Assembly (NCBI GenBank): GCA_030847615.1
Contig: JAUMIR010000005.1
Coordinates: 106,483,116-106,547,115 of the forward strand
Reading direction: 5' to 3'
Length of the DNA stretch: 64,000 bases
From: Gambelia wislizenii
Taxonomy: Eukaryota > Chordata > Lepidosauria > Squamata > Crotaphytidae
Shown here: in pieces, positions 21,560 through 34,200 of the stretch
Layout: each line of letters starts with the position of its first letter
How positions within the stretch are numbered: position 1 is the stretch's first letter
Program-made: the position numbers and the translations under genes
Notes under the pieces: model-generated
Databases searched by the model: none
What the model was told of the DNA's origin: nothing
Seen by the model: the letters and a program-made list of their open reading frames with translations, nothing else

Positions 21560-22830
21560 AGCTTAATTAAGAAGGAGGTGGGGCGGACTGAGAACGACTT
21601 ACCCAGCAGCGACGCAGGATGGGTGCCGCAGCAGCGCTCTCTCGAAAGGAAGTGCCGGTTGTGGTCTCAACCGAGGCGAGGGAAGCAGATGTCAGCGAAG
21701 TGGAGGCGGGTGTCGAGGAGGAGGAAGGCAGAAGCGGCCAACGGAGGCGCTCCCCGGCCATGAGAGCAGCCTTTTGGCCAGGAGGCAACAGGGCAAGCGA
21801 GCAGCCGGTTCCCCCACTGGCGGGACGCGCCTCCTTCCCTCCTGTTGCTTCGTTTCCTACGTGACCGCCTCCGCTTCGCCCCACAGAGGACTATCAAAGG
21901 CAGACCGCGAGTGGGAGGGAAGGAGACGAGGCAGTTTCGCCCCGAGTGTGTGTGTGTGTGTGTGTGATAAATAAAAGCTACTCAGAGGCGCCGCGCTCTT
22001 TTCTCAGCAGGCGTCCTTCTGGGCCACCCCGCCAGCAAGTCTCCCCGAGGGCTGGTTTCTCTGCTGAGGGAAAGAAACCCGCGGAAGGGGGAAAGAAAAA
22101 CCAAAACCACCCGCCCCAGAACGCCGTGCAATAGCGGCACAAGCCGACACATGCACTGCCTCTGTCTCTCTGTCTCTCCCCGCTCCTCTTACCTGTCCTT
22201 GGTTTCCGCGTCTCTCGGGGGAGAGGAGGCGGCCAAAGGGCTGAACTCAACCGCGGGAGGCGGTCTCGGAGGGGCCCTTTTGCTCTCCCTGGAGGAAAGG
22301 AAGCCAAAAGTAGCGGAGAAAGCCAGGCCGGGGTTGCGAGGAGAGGAGGGGGGGTTGTGAGGAGAGAGGAGAGCTATAAAAATAGAAGGTTCAACAGGCG
22401 GGCCAAGTCGCCTGAGGGAGCGTGCGAGCAAAATTGCCTCGGCGAGGGTGCTCCGTGGGGCGGGTGGGCGAAGCTTGTGACAGAAAACGCGGGTTGCCCT
22501 CACACTTTCTTCGGCTACCTTACACACAGAGAGAGGGAGATACACACACACACACGGAGCCGGGGTTGTGGCGCAGCACAGAGGGGGCTGCGGCTAGTCC
22601 TGTGCGAGAGGAAAACAGCTGCAGTGCAGGGGCTGCGGAATCCGCGCGGGCCTTCGCCTTCCCGGCCAAATCGTGTTGCTGTTGAAGTGTGAAAGGCGTC
22701 CTCGCTCACGCACGCGGGTGTGGATTACCTTCCCACCTTCGGAAATATTTCGAAGGGAGGGAGTGGGGAACCTAAACGTTTTAGCAGTCCTCAAGCAGCG
22801 AGGGTGACTCAGAAGTCAAGGACGGCACTC
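21560..22830 (-). promoter_or_regulatory. CpG island, inferred TBC1D1 promoter and non-coding first exon
   Basis: GC- and CpG-rich sequence in an otherwise AT-rich stretch between the end of PGM2 (31177) and the first TBC1D1 coding exon (5150). On the minus strand there are strong splice donors: ACAG|GTAAGA at 22193/22192 and CTGG|GTAAGT at 21603/21602. Either could close a non-coding first exon that splices to the acceptor at 5150. Short CA/GT runs lie within. No translated exon is evident. The placement as the TBC1D1 promoter is inference from position, strand and donors; it could instead belong to an unannotated non-coding transcript. Confidence 0.65.
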
Positions 22831-23050
22831 CCCGCCCAAAGTTCACCTTTTCATTTTTTGCGGTTGAAGGGATTTCATGCTAACTTCACGCTCCCTCAGA
22901 CGCAAGCAATCCTTTTGAATGGGCTCCGTTCTCACATTCACCTAAAAGCCATCAAGTGGCAGTTAATCACATCTGCAGGCATGAACACAGTGCAAGCCGG
23001 TGTATGTTGTCTCAGGAGTAAATGGCTTCAATGAAACTTCGGAGTTTGCA

Positions 23051-23283
23051 CAGTTGTCCCTTCATATTCGCTGGGGTTTGGTTCCAGGATCCCCCCCCCG
23101 TGGATACCGAAATCCGTGACTACTCAAGTCCCATTATGTGCAATGGCATAGCAAAATGGTGTCCCTTATATACGATGGCAAAATCAAGGTTTGCTTTTTG
23201 GAGTATTATTTTTAAAAGAATATTCTCAAGCCGTGAATACTTAAATCCGTGGATACCAAATCCTTGGATACGTAGGAACAATG
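23051..23283. mobile_element. Tigger-like MITE, family A
   Basis: Same body as 20003-20235 (cagttgtcccttcatattcgc, ttggttccagga, gcaatggcatagcaaaatgg) in the same orientation. The right end is degraded (ggaacaatgta) and the left flank is CA rather than TA. Confidence 0.8.
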
Positions 23284-23519
23284 TATTTGACTGCAAATCG
23301 CTATCACTGGGACATCCCCAAGATCTACCACCCACCTGAATTCTTCCTGAAGAAAGGTTCATTAACTGGCTGTCCCACCAATCAGTGCTTTCTTTCTGTG
23401 GGGTACAGAACTTGTCTGTTCAGGACCACACACAACTCACCTTGTAGCTTATTCCTCATATGGGGCAACTACATACCTGGATGTTAAGGTACCACTTAGT
23501 TATCAACTGTTTCCCCTAG

Positions 23520-23705
23520 AATTACTTCTCAGGCTATCTGATGTGGGGAACTTACAATAGCCCCCCCCCATGTGCCAGGGACCAGCACCATACTTGTGCC
23601 CATATGCCACAACTGTTTCTTTCCTGGAAACTAACCAGGGACTGGCAACCAATGGCGTTGGACTGGCACTCATCCAGGGATCACCACTTTGAGTAACACT
23701 GCCTG
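23520..23705. mobile_element. hAT-type MITE fragment
   Basis: Phrases tgtgccagggaccagcacca, gcccatatgcc and catccagggatcaccactttgag match, in inverse orientation, the segment at 32010-32190. The gene-like open frame on the minus strand has no domain. Confidence 0.5.
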
Positions 23706-23709
23706 AGAA

Positions 23710-24355
23710 GGTGTTTTCTCTATATTTTTCATGTTTGTGTACACACGGGAGAGACCTGAAACTCCACTGCTGCATTTCCTGCCACAGTAGCAAACCCTTG
23801 AGCTTTACTGTTGTTGCAGACACATTTACCAAAAATCATGACAGCTTGTTTTACATGTTATATTTTCTCATATCTCAGATTGTGATTGGCCACAGGTTCC
23901 TGACTTTCAATACATTTCTTTGCCTGTCTGTGCATGTGACAACTTTTCACTTATGTCTGTAGCAGAATCTGACAGCTTTGCATTATTTTCTTAGCCTGGG
24001 ACTGGGCAAAACCATTGAGACACATACACATTCCAGTTTAATCTTGAGAATTCTCAGTTACAGGTTCCAAATAATAAAATCACAAGATTCAGAACTCAAT
24101 GGAAGTTTCATTTGGTTTCTGTATAAAGTAATTACGTTGTATACTGAAGGAAAGGTTTTAAGATGTCCTCATAGCCCAAGGGAAAAAAGAAAAAGAAATA
24201 ACTACCAAATCAGCACACTTAATATAAAATCTCCTGTCCATTAATGGCATTATCAACATGATATGTGGTATGGCCATGAGACTGGCAGACAAAACTTACT
24301 TCAAGATTAGCAGTGGGAATGCATCCTTTCAGTGACAGCCCATAGTCTGAGCAGG
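23710..24355. other. Intergenic, nothing recognised
   Basis: Between PGM2 and the inferred TBC1D1 promoter. Short open frames have no recognisable domains or splice context. Confidence 0.4.
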
Positions 24356-24371
24356 AAGGAGATCTAATTTT

Positions 24372-25748
24372 TAGATTTTTCTTGGTTTTTTTCCGGGCTG
24401 TGAGGCCATGTTCTGGAATACAGTAGTTTCTTTCTGACATTTCATCTGCATCTGTGGCTGGCATCTTCAGAGAATGGTTGGGTAGGGGTTTATGTGGAGT
24501 TTCTATGCTGTGAACCCCTGTTGGGGAGTATATGTAAATTTGTGTAATTGAATGGTTAGTTTCTGGGTATGGAAATATAAGGGTCCTTAGTGTCTGTTTG
24601 GCTAATGGTTGGTTGATGGGCCATTATCTGTTGGAACTCCCCCTGGGTGGAATTCCTTTGTAAACGTTGAGTTTTTATTCTATTGTTCTTCAAAACTGGG
24701 AGCCAGATTTTGTTTACTTTTAAGGTTTCTTCTTTCCTGTTGAAGTTGTCCAGGTGTTTGTGGATTTCAATAGCTTCTCTGTGCATTCTGACATGTTAGT
24801 TGTTGGCCTGGTCCAGAATTTCTGTGTTTTTAAATAGCATTTTGTGTCCAGGTTGGTTTATCACATGTTCTGCAACTGCTGATTTTTCTGGCTGGCCCAG
24901 TCTGCAGTGTCTCTCATGTTCCTTGATTTGTGTTTGCACACTGCGTTTAGTGGTCCTTATGTAAACTTGTCCATAGCTGCATGGTATGCGGTAAACTCCT
25001 GCAGCTGTGAGAGGGTCTCTTTTGTCCTTCTCTGAGCATAGCATTTCTTGGATTTTCTTGGTTGGTCTGTAGATTGTTTGGAGGTTGTGTTTCCTCATCA
25101 GTTTCCCTATTCTGTCTGTGACTCCTTTGATGTATGGTAAAAATACCTTCCCATACATCAAAGGAGTCACAGACAGAATAGGGAAACTGATGAGGAAATA
25201 CAACCATCAATCTATAGACCAACCAAGAAAGTCCAAGAAATGCTACGCTCAGCGAAGGACAAAAGAGACCCTCTCACAGCTGCAGGAGTTTACCGCATAC
25301 CATGCAGCTATGCACAGAGAAGCTATTGAAATCCACAAACACCTGGACAACTTCAACAGGAAAGAAGAAATCTTAAAAGTAAACAAAATCTGGCTCCCAG
25401 TTTTGAAGAACAATAGAATAAAAACTCAACACTTACAAAGGAATTCCACCCAGGGACAGGGGGAGTTCCAGCAGATAATGGTGCATCAACCAGCCATTAG
25501 CTAAACAGACACTAACAAGCCTTGTGTTTCTATACCCAGAAACTAACCATTCAATTACACAAATTTGCATATACTCCCCAACAGGTGTTCACAGCATAGA
25601 AACTCCACAGACTCCTACCCAACCATTCTCTGAAGATGCCAGCCACAGATGCAGGCAAAACGTCAGAAAGAAACTATTCCAGAACATGGCCTCACAGCCT
25701 GGAAGAAACCCAAGGAAAATCTATGGATGCCGGCCATGAAAGCCTTCG
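24372..25748. mobile_element. Penelope-like element, head-to-head inverted pair with 12 bp target duplication
   Basis: The insert is flanked by AGATCTAATTTT at 24360-24371 and 25749-25760. The left arm is a minus-strand copy, its 3' end outermost; the right arm is a plus-strand copy, its 3' end outermost. They meet at a 13-base spacer (25138-25150). The left arm encodes PYIKGVTDRIGKLMRKHN, RPTKKIQ, KRDPL and AAGVYRIPCSYGQVYIRTTK, the GIY-YIG-type endonuclease segment of Penelope-like elements, followed by EHERHCRLGQPEKSAVAEH. The right arm has lost about 190 bp of this region, joined at a short shared ATG. Reverse transcriptase is absent from both arms, so each is 5'-truncated, at about the same codon. 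Confidence 0.88.
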
Positions 25749-26329
25749 AGATCTAATTTTGCCAATGCAGGGAGAACCACCACTTTGTTTGTACCATGGG
25801 CCATAGTATATTCTGAACTGCTCTTGAAGGCAGCACTAGCTTATGGGGAGGCACCTCTCACCACCACTTACTTGCTACTCCACTTGGCATCGATTGTTGC
25901 CTGTTGCCTGCTCATATAAATGTGTTCCAGAGCCAGTGCAAGCATGGCTACATCTTTGCTGGTTTGCTTGGAAAGGCCTCTTCCAGTGATGTTATCCGTG
26001 GTATGTTAGGAGAATGATTTGCAGGCTGGCTAGCTGGCACTACAAATAGGAATGGCTGGGAAAAGGGGATGCTGCCACCACATGACCACCCAGTATTTAC
26101 TGCTTAAGGTAGTCTCACTTTGTCTAATGATATAGGTGACTCTAAGAAGTACTAGATCAGAGAATACTTTTATTTTTATTTACAGTATGTGTTTGAGAAA
26201 TAGCACTGATAATAGCATATGGCATTTCATGTGAACTAGTATTATAGAAGAGACCATAAATTGTCAACACAAGAGAAGTTCCTATGCCATAAGAGCTTTA
26301 AAGAGGTATGAGAGATAACGGGACAATAT

Positions 26330-26760
26330 CTAGAAATGTGTCCAGGCATTGCATTATTATCAATTTATGACAAGGTTAACCACACTCAAGTTATTAAGGA
26401 TTTGATTACAAATTTACTAACAGCAGCAAGATTAATGATACCCAGAAATTGGAAGATTCAAGGTGTTTATCAAATAGAGGAGTGGTATAGAGAAGATTGG
26501 GATATTGTTATTAACAATGAATTAACATGTAAATGTAAAGTTTAAAAAGGATTATGGAAAAGTAATAATTTTGCTGAAATATGGAAGCCATTTGTAGAAT
26601 ATGTTTTCTTAAGAGGAAAAAAGGGCACATATCTCCAAGAGAGTCATTGCAATTTTGGAAAATGGAATACGTAATTAAATGGTACAGATGGTCATGGGGC
26701 AGGGAGCACTTTGAAGTGGTGTGGAGATTAATCAATTTATGTCAACAATTACGATGAAAA
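26330..26760 (+). mobile_element. L1 LINE 3' fragment
   Basis: The plus-strand frame reads LLTAARLMIPRNWK, then IEEWYREDWDIVINNELTCK, the C-terminal motif series of vertebrate L1 ORF2. After one stop it continues NFAEIWKPFVEYVFLRGKK. The rest of the element is missing. Confidence 0.7.
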
Positions 26761-28990
26761 TTAAGTATCATTTGTTATAAATGAAAGAATTAATTATGTT
26801 TGTTGCATGTTTTTAAGTTTAGGGGAAAAAGAGGGGAAAAGAGCTAGAGCTGTGTTTTGAGCCACAGAAGTCCCTGTTGCACAAGACATGTTTTCCCAAC
26901 AGTTGGGGACAGAAGCGAAGCTGATCACAAATGAATCTTTGTAGTGGCATATGATCCATGATAACAATACAGCATTTCTATGTATTTAATTGGAAGGCAG
27001 AATTCTTATTGGAGAGGTTAATGTCCTCATCCCCTCCACCATAGCGACACCCTTGAGGATTTCTAGTTTTACAGACTGGCACAAAATGAAACCCCTTAAA
27101 CATTGAGATTAAGGGTATGGGTGATCTTAACAGCTTTTAAGAGGATCACATAAAGCAATGAACAACATAATGGGTTTTGTGAACTTCATACGAAATAGCT
27201 AGTGTGACTAAAAAGATAATTTTGTTTCTTACTAGATTTGAGGAGACACCTGAAATTTGCCATATGTTGATCTCACTGTTAAAAAACCCCAAACCCCAAA
27301 TCACTAGACATTAATTCATAGGAGCCATTTTATTTTTATAAGGTAAATAATAACTACACAATTTCTGTATGTATCTAAAATGACTGAATAGACTATCTTG
27401 AATAATAATGTAATTATTGTAAATTGAATTTCATGATCACAAAGGTCACAAAAAACAGGGAAAAATTGCTGGTATTAGTTTTGACAAAAATGCTGTTTTT
27501 AACCAGTTGCTTTTGTGAGAGGGCACACTTTAATGAAGGCCTGAAATCAATCCTTATTTAAGTGTGAGGACCTTTTCCCTTGGCTTCAGCAGGCTTTGAA
27601 TCAAAACAAATTCTTTTCTAATGACATGTTTGTTTTCATGGATCTATTTATATATTGTAAAAGCTGTGACTATATGCAGAACCTGAATGGTGTGTGCTTT
27701 GCAAGAATATAAGGGCAGTGTTAATATACAGACTAAAGAGAAGGAAAGATCAGATAACAAAACTAGCATAAGAGGTGAACTGACCTTGCAGGACTAGAGC
27801 AGGTTTCTGTTCTTTTATTTCTTACACTTATAGACTGCCATATAATCAGAGATCTGGCTAACACAATTTCAAAAATGAAACTAGTGTATCTGTTTCTACA
27901 GATGACTTTAACAGTGTTGGAATCACAGCCCTAAATATCTACATCGGCAAATGGATGTACAAGAAAAATACAACTTCTTAGGAGCTCCAGTGTGTTGCAG
28001 CACTGTTGCAACACAGTAGTTATAGCTGAACAGAGTGTCCTGTGGCTTCTTAAAGTCTACCAAGTTTATTGTGGTGTACATTTTCATAGCCAGGAACCTA
28101 ATCAGATCCATAAAGCAGCAAGCAATTATACTGGATTTTAACATTTCCCTTTCACTGTGATGTGAAGTAGCTTTAATTAACAAGTCAGATACACTGGTGT
28201 TGTTTAGAATGGTGTTGCATGGAACCTTACTAGTTCACTAATCTTTACTACTTGTATAATATACTGTACTGCATAACAGATAGTGAGGGTGGCTCTACTT
28301 TTCAAAAATAATAGCTAATTTTAGATTTAAGTAATTTTAAAGGTTGACAACAAAGTGAGAAGTGAGACCAAGCGAAGAAAATTGCATAATATTTGGATTA
28401 ATATTGCTAAATTGTTTTCAGCATGTTCTTATGGCCTGAGTTTCAGATCTTCATATTAAAAGTTTCACTTCTGCCTAGTAGAATCCCTTCATTAACAGTT
28501 ATTATACCATTGGGACATACCTTTGCACTAAATAAATGCCTGGCTGGGAGTAAGACATCCTGGCTCCCTGCGCAATCCACATATAAAACATTCTTTTACT
28601 AATAAGATAAAAAGAAATAGCAGAGACTCCACAACAACATAAAATACAGGAAAGCTTTGCCATCGTTTATTAAATGTAACTCACATGTATAGGTGAATGG
28701 GAAGCATCCATCCAGGATGACACCAAAGACACTGACCTCCATTTCCTCAGGAATATAGTTATACTGTACATTAAGCCCATAACAGTCATATCTGACATAA
28801 ATATGCTGTAATTTTTTTTAAAAAAAGCCAAACATGGAAGACAAGCTTCTAAGATCTCAATTTCAGTTTAATATCAGTAGAACTGTATACCACACACTTA
28901 GTGGCTATTCAGGCTATACGAGGACTTTCTGGTAGTTAGGACTCCATACGTACAGGAAGGAAAATGGTGGCATTTACATAATGAATATTC
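26761..28990. other. Intergenic, nothing recognised
   Basis: AT-rich sequence downstream of PGM2. No exon, RNA gene or named transposon could be supported. Confidence 0.45.
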
Positions 28991-28997
28991 TAATCTG

Positions 28998-29252
28998 TAG
29001 CCAGCATGGTGTAGTGGTTTGAGTATTGGACTACAACTCTGAAGACCAAGCTTCAAATCCCCACTCAATCATGGAAACCCAGTGGGTCACCTTGGGCAAG
29101 TCACACTCTCTCAGCCACAGAGGAAGGTAAAGGCAAACCCACTCTGAACAAATCTTGCCAAGAGAACCCTGTGATAAAATACCCTGTTTTTGGCCTCTTA
29201 TGGCCTTAATGTCACCATAAATTGGAAAGAACTTGAAGGCACACAACAACGA
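28998..29252 (+). mobile_element. Sauria-type SINE
   Basis: tagccagcatggtgtagtgg head, gggcaagtcacactctctcagcc body and gaacttgaaggcacacaacaac tail. Near full length. Confidence 0.9.
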
Positions 29253-29259
29253 CCAATTT

Positions 29260-30064
29260 CATATACTGAAGGGTTTTAGTATACTGTAGAAAGGAGCAGA
29301 ACACGGCAAAATGGTTAAATAATAAAAATGGCATTGTTTTGAATATCTCTTATTTACAGTTATACCACTGGTATATTTTAACTCCAAGTCTACAAGCAAA
29401 ATGCCAGTATTATGAATTAATGTATTAAAAGAAGGGAGATAGTGAGCAAGAATTTCTGGCAGAGGAAGCTCTGTCTCCAGTTGAACAGACCACTCAAGGA
29501 AAACAGAGTTTGAGTTACTAAAGTCAACAATCCAATCAGATTGATTGTTCTTCATCTGAAAAAAGCATAGCAAGTCCCAGAAAGGATGGGGTGTGGGTGT
29601 GAGGGGTGTACAGAGTAAAAGGAGGGGAGCAGAAAATAATATAAGAAATAAAAATAGGTCAAAATCATGCTTGTACAGCCCAAGACTTCCAAAGCAGAGT
29701 TTTTTCACAGGAAAAACAGTTGTTTGATTTCTTTAGAATTTTCACACAGACTAGCTGTACTCAATAATTGTGGGAATATACAGTATGTCTTGCAAAATTA
29801 ATCCCAAGCAATGTTGTGTTGCCATTGAGATATGCTGTCAGTAAACACTCTGCTCTTGTGAAACTATTCCTACTGACGTTTTCTTACATATTTGAAGATT
29901 AAAAAAAAATAAACAAACAGCCAGTGCTACTGCAAGATTTGTCTTCATTGTGCACTGTCCCAGATCTTGGATGTCCTGATTTATTGTGTCCAATTTCCAT
30001 AACCCAGACATGATTTATCTCTATTTCTAGAGCATCTACAGTACCAATGCATTCTGCATAAAAC
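29260..30064. other. Intergenic, nothing recognised
   Basis: A long minus-strand open frame (29259-29708) has no domain, and I see no splice sites supporting it as an exon. Confidence 0.4.
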
Positions 30065-30625
30065 AAAAGGCCTTGCTGGCTGCCTATCAGTTTCCGGGCA
30101 AGGTATAAAGTGTTGGTTATTACCTTTAAAGCCCTTCATGGCTTGGGGCCAGGATACCTACGAGATCTCCTTCTTCCGCATAATCTGCCCCGCACTCTTA
30201 GGTCCTCTGGGAAAATTTTACTACAGATGATCAGAATTAGGCTGGACACGGTTACCTAGAGGACCTTCTCTGCAACTGCTTCTAGACTGTGGAATGGCTT
30301 GCCAGAGGAGATGATTTTGGTGTTTTTAAGAAGGCAATTAAGCTCATTCTCTCCCAGCAGGCCTTCCCAGATTAGGTTGGATGCTCAGCTGCCACTTGCT
30401 ACTTTCCACGTGCCACTTTTATACCCCATTTTATGTCTTTTTTAAAATTTTCATTTAAGTCTATTTTAATATTTGTATTTTACATTTAAAAATTGAATTA
30501 ATTAGCATTGTATAGCTGTTTTAATGATGTCATTTTTAATATTTGTAATTTGTTTTATATGATGTTTTCTGCCCTGATCCTGATGGGAGAGGTGGGATAT
30601 AAATAAATCTTTATTTTTTTGTTGT
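30065..30625 (+). mobile_element. L2 LINE 3' fragment
   Basis: Plus-strand text aaggtataaagtgttggttattacctttaaagccc is the same L2 segment found in the element at 6644-9193 (there on the minus strand). It continues through tggaatggcttgccagagg to the tail ggtgggatataaataaatc. The protein frame is broken. It lies about 550 bp past the PGM2 stop, antisense to PGM2. Confidence 0.8.
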
Positions 30626-31176
30626 TATTGTGCTTACAACTGAAGAGATTAGACATACAGGAGAAGAGAAGCAAAGTAAGAAAACAGGCAGAGAAAGTGA
30701 GAATGGATCAGTTTGAGAACAAAAGAGAGTGAAGAGGTAGCTGTTCCACAGACATTTAAGCATATCAGTAGAATATGCCATATAGATATTATGAGGTAAA
30801 ATATTTCCGGCTGAGCAGGCATGATTAAACAGGGTTCTACAGGTGGCAGAGTTCATATGATGGAATGAAAATTATTTAACCTATTGTAACACAGACTCTC
30901 CATCCATCTCAAAGTATTGTCTGTAATTCCAGTTGTACACTATCGGAAGTTGTTGTTAGTTGCACTCTAAGCATTATTTTACTAAAAAATTCAATTTCAC
31001 CAGGAAGTTGCTTTAGCGAAAAAGAATTTACACAGGGAAGACATATTTCACCACTTACAATACACATGACAGAAAAAGCATACACAAGTCTTTCTCAAAG
31101 AGTAAAATTTCAGCCATGTTTCTGAAACCACAAACCTTTATAAAGGTTATGAGTGACTGAAACAGAGACAGAAATA

Positions 31177-31279
31177 TTACTCTGGCTTGGATTGCAGCTT
31201 ATTCTTCTCTGGCTCAAAGAAGTATTTTTCAATAGCATTGACCAGTTCATCCAGTTCTTTCTTCAACTTTTCAAAGTCA
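31177..31279 (-). CDS. PGM2: PGM2 exon 14 (residues 575-608 and stop)
   Basis: Acceptor CATTTTTAG|TGACTT, coding to TAA at 31179-31177. Encodes [20 protein letters not shown] followed by [13 protein letters not shown], the standard PGM2 C-terminus. Confidence 0.95.
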
Positions 31280-34200
31280 CTAAAAATGAGACAAAAACAA
31301 GACAAGTATAATGACAAAACATTATCACATGCATTTCAATTGGTAGATTCGATAATACATAAACTGTCATTCATAAGAAACAGCAGTGCGCTTGAGCCTC
31401 TAGATCTCCTTAACACAATTGTTCTACCAATTAATTCTAACTGAATTTCCACTTCCACACTGTCTTCAATGAATTAGAAAGCAAGGGGAGAAATATGGAG
31501 GAACTTCTTTTCTGCTTTCCATAAGGCATGATCAGAGCTGCACATATTAAAAATGGTTATCCTTCCCATACTGTCAAGTCAACTTTGACTTACGGTGAAT
31601 GAGAGACCTCCAAGATCCCTGGTTATTCACATCCCTGCTCAGGTCTTTTAAACTCAGGGTTGTGGCTTCCCTGACTGACTCAATCCACCTGTAGTGTGGT
31701 CTTCCTCTTTTCCTACTATCTTCCGTTTTACCAAGCATGATTGACTTTTCCAATAATCATGTCATCTCATGATATGTCCAAAGTACAACAGCCTCAGTTC
31801 AGTCATATTCACAGGCAATTCTAGTTCATATAACAATATCCATCATCCTATTTCCATGAGCTAATTTCCCTCTAAATGATTATTTTGTGCATGCTTTCTT
31901 TTATTATCAAAAAAACCCTTCCTTTGAGAAACAGAGCTTTTGTGAATGTGTGTTACAACCTACTGAAATATCCTACTGCCAAAATTAAAATATATTTTAT
32001 ATCACTACTATTCAAAGTGGTTGCCTGTGTACTAGTGCCAGTCCATGACCCTTCTTATCATAGCAAGTTTTCAGGAAAGAAGAAAGCAGTTATCGCCAAT
32101 GGGTACAAATGTGGTGTCAGCCCTGGCACATTGGAAAAAACCCCAAACCCTTCCAGACCACTCTGTCACATAGCTCAGGAAGCATAGCACAAGTGTCTAA
32201 AGAGGACATTAATTAACAGAGGTTAATGAGTAACAAACAAGGTAGAACATATTCTACCATTGGTAATACAATGAGGTAGGGTTGGGTGAATATGGCATTA
32301 GAATTTAGGCTATATAACAAAATCCCTTATATCAGCACTATGTTACCCTACATAATATATGGTTACATAATCAAACCATGAAAATTACTAAATTGCTACT
32401 CTGACAAACTCTGTTCCCAAAGTTTAATATTCATTTGCTAGAAAGAATAATATTTCCAAACAGTACCTGTTCCCAGGAGGTGCACAAAGCTCTGAATAAT
32501 ATTTGATTTTAGGTTCAGTCCCACTTGTCCGCATAGTTGCCACACATCCGTTATTAAAGGTGAACGTTATCATCTGGCTACTCTTACTTGTAGGGAGCAC
32601 CTAAACCAGAGAAGTTGATATCAGAATTTTTGCAACTGGACTCTGTGAAACAGAGATGTGTGAAGCTGAAGTGAGGTAGGAAAACTGATTAAAAATATCA
32701 GTTTTGAGTAGGGATATAAATCTTTGCTTATATTGTTCTCATGTGAAATAATTTCAAACATTTCCTCCTCCTCATAGGATGAGGTTACCAGAAGTTTGTG
32801 TGTTTGTGTGTGTGTGTGACAGTTTTTCATACTTGGGACTTATTTGTGAAAATTTAGATTATCCTGAAAACATAGGCTTTTATGCAACTTCCCTAATATT
32901 TTTTTACACAGAAAATAATTGTATTTTGTGCAATATACTGTCTGTGTGCAAAAATAAAATTGCATAGAAAACAAGCTTTTGTGCAACTGAAGTTTTCTGC
33001 AGAAAATCCCCAAATTATGGAAAAATCTCAAAACAGTTGAGAATTTTCAACAATTTTTTAACAGAATGTCTTAATGAGTCAAGGGTGGTTAGGTAAGATA
33101 GTTAAAACATGAACATGACTCTCTCTCTCTTTGTCTCTCTCTCTTTGAGGTAGGAAAACTGTACAACTGGGCACTGAGATGACAAATATGACATTATTCA
33201 TGGATTATTAGCTGCTGCCTCCACTGCTGCCCTATGCCATTTCAAATAGGGGCTGCAAGACTGTAACATGTGGCAAAGCTTGTAAGTCCCTAATAAAAAT
33301 GGCAAAGAGCAGCAGAGGAGGAGGTGGCAAGCCCTGCCAGCTGCCCGTTTCTGCCTTGCAAAGGAACCCCACTGCCTCAAAGACATCCATGGTCAGTTGA
33401 ATCCACTGATCATACTTTTTGCGTGTGTTAAATATGATTTTGGGGATAGTGATATTTGTGATTTTTTCACTTTTGCAGGGGTCCTGTGCCTCTAACCCCA
33501 GTTAATGTGTAGCGACAACTGTATACTTTTCCCTAGTACCTATCTGTGATTAAAGTTGGAAGTCATCGATACACAATGCCAGTACTGTGCCTCTCAACCA
33601 CATGTGGCATTGGCTATACTACAAGGTCACCCTATGAGGTTCAGATCCATGTAGAGATTTGAACTTGAGTCTTTCAAGTCCAAGTCTTGCAGGCTCGCCA
33701 CTATGCCACACTAACAAATACAGCAATTAAAATTCAATCACCACCAGTATGTCAATGCTAGTGGCTGTCCTGCAACCAAATTTGTCAGTTGGGGGCATGC
33801 TAACAATGGTAATATCATCTGACTGTGCAGAATATAATGTGTGCAGGATATAATGTGTGCTCTGATTTTCTCTGAAAATGAATATGAAAGTGGAAAAAAT
33901 ACAACTAGCAGTATACAGTTGTCTATATAAACTCTTTCATTGTACCAGAGTTAAATAAAGGAATCCCTGTCATGTTTATTAAAATTGAATCCCCTGTGGC
34001 ACCATAATAAAGCTATTAGTGTTTAGGATGCCAGTGTGTGTGCTTAGTGTTACAAACTACCATGGTTGTCCCTAAAATCAGTGGAGAATGGAGTTTATTT
34101 CCAAGCAAAGGTACTGTATTTAAGAATTTGGGGGAAAATAAGTATGTGCTATGAAAAGCTTTATAGGACTAAAACAGCAACATTTACAAGCTATACTTAC

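Noticed and set aside
20857..22692. Cluster of open frames in and near the 21.5-22.8 kb CpG island.
   Set aside because: High GC removes stop codons in all frames; none shows a conserved domain, so the island is treated as regulatory and non-coding.
18715..25748. Tyr-Ile-Gly motif proteins as host GIY-YIG nucleases.
   Set aside because: Both sit in repetitive, truncated Penelope-like contexts, not in a host gene structure.
29259..29708. 149-codon minus-strand frame downstream of PGM2 as an extra exon or gene.
   Set aside because: Hydrophobic low-complexity translation, no domain, and the PGM2 coding sequence is already closed at 31177.
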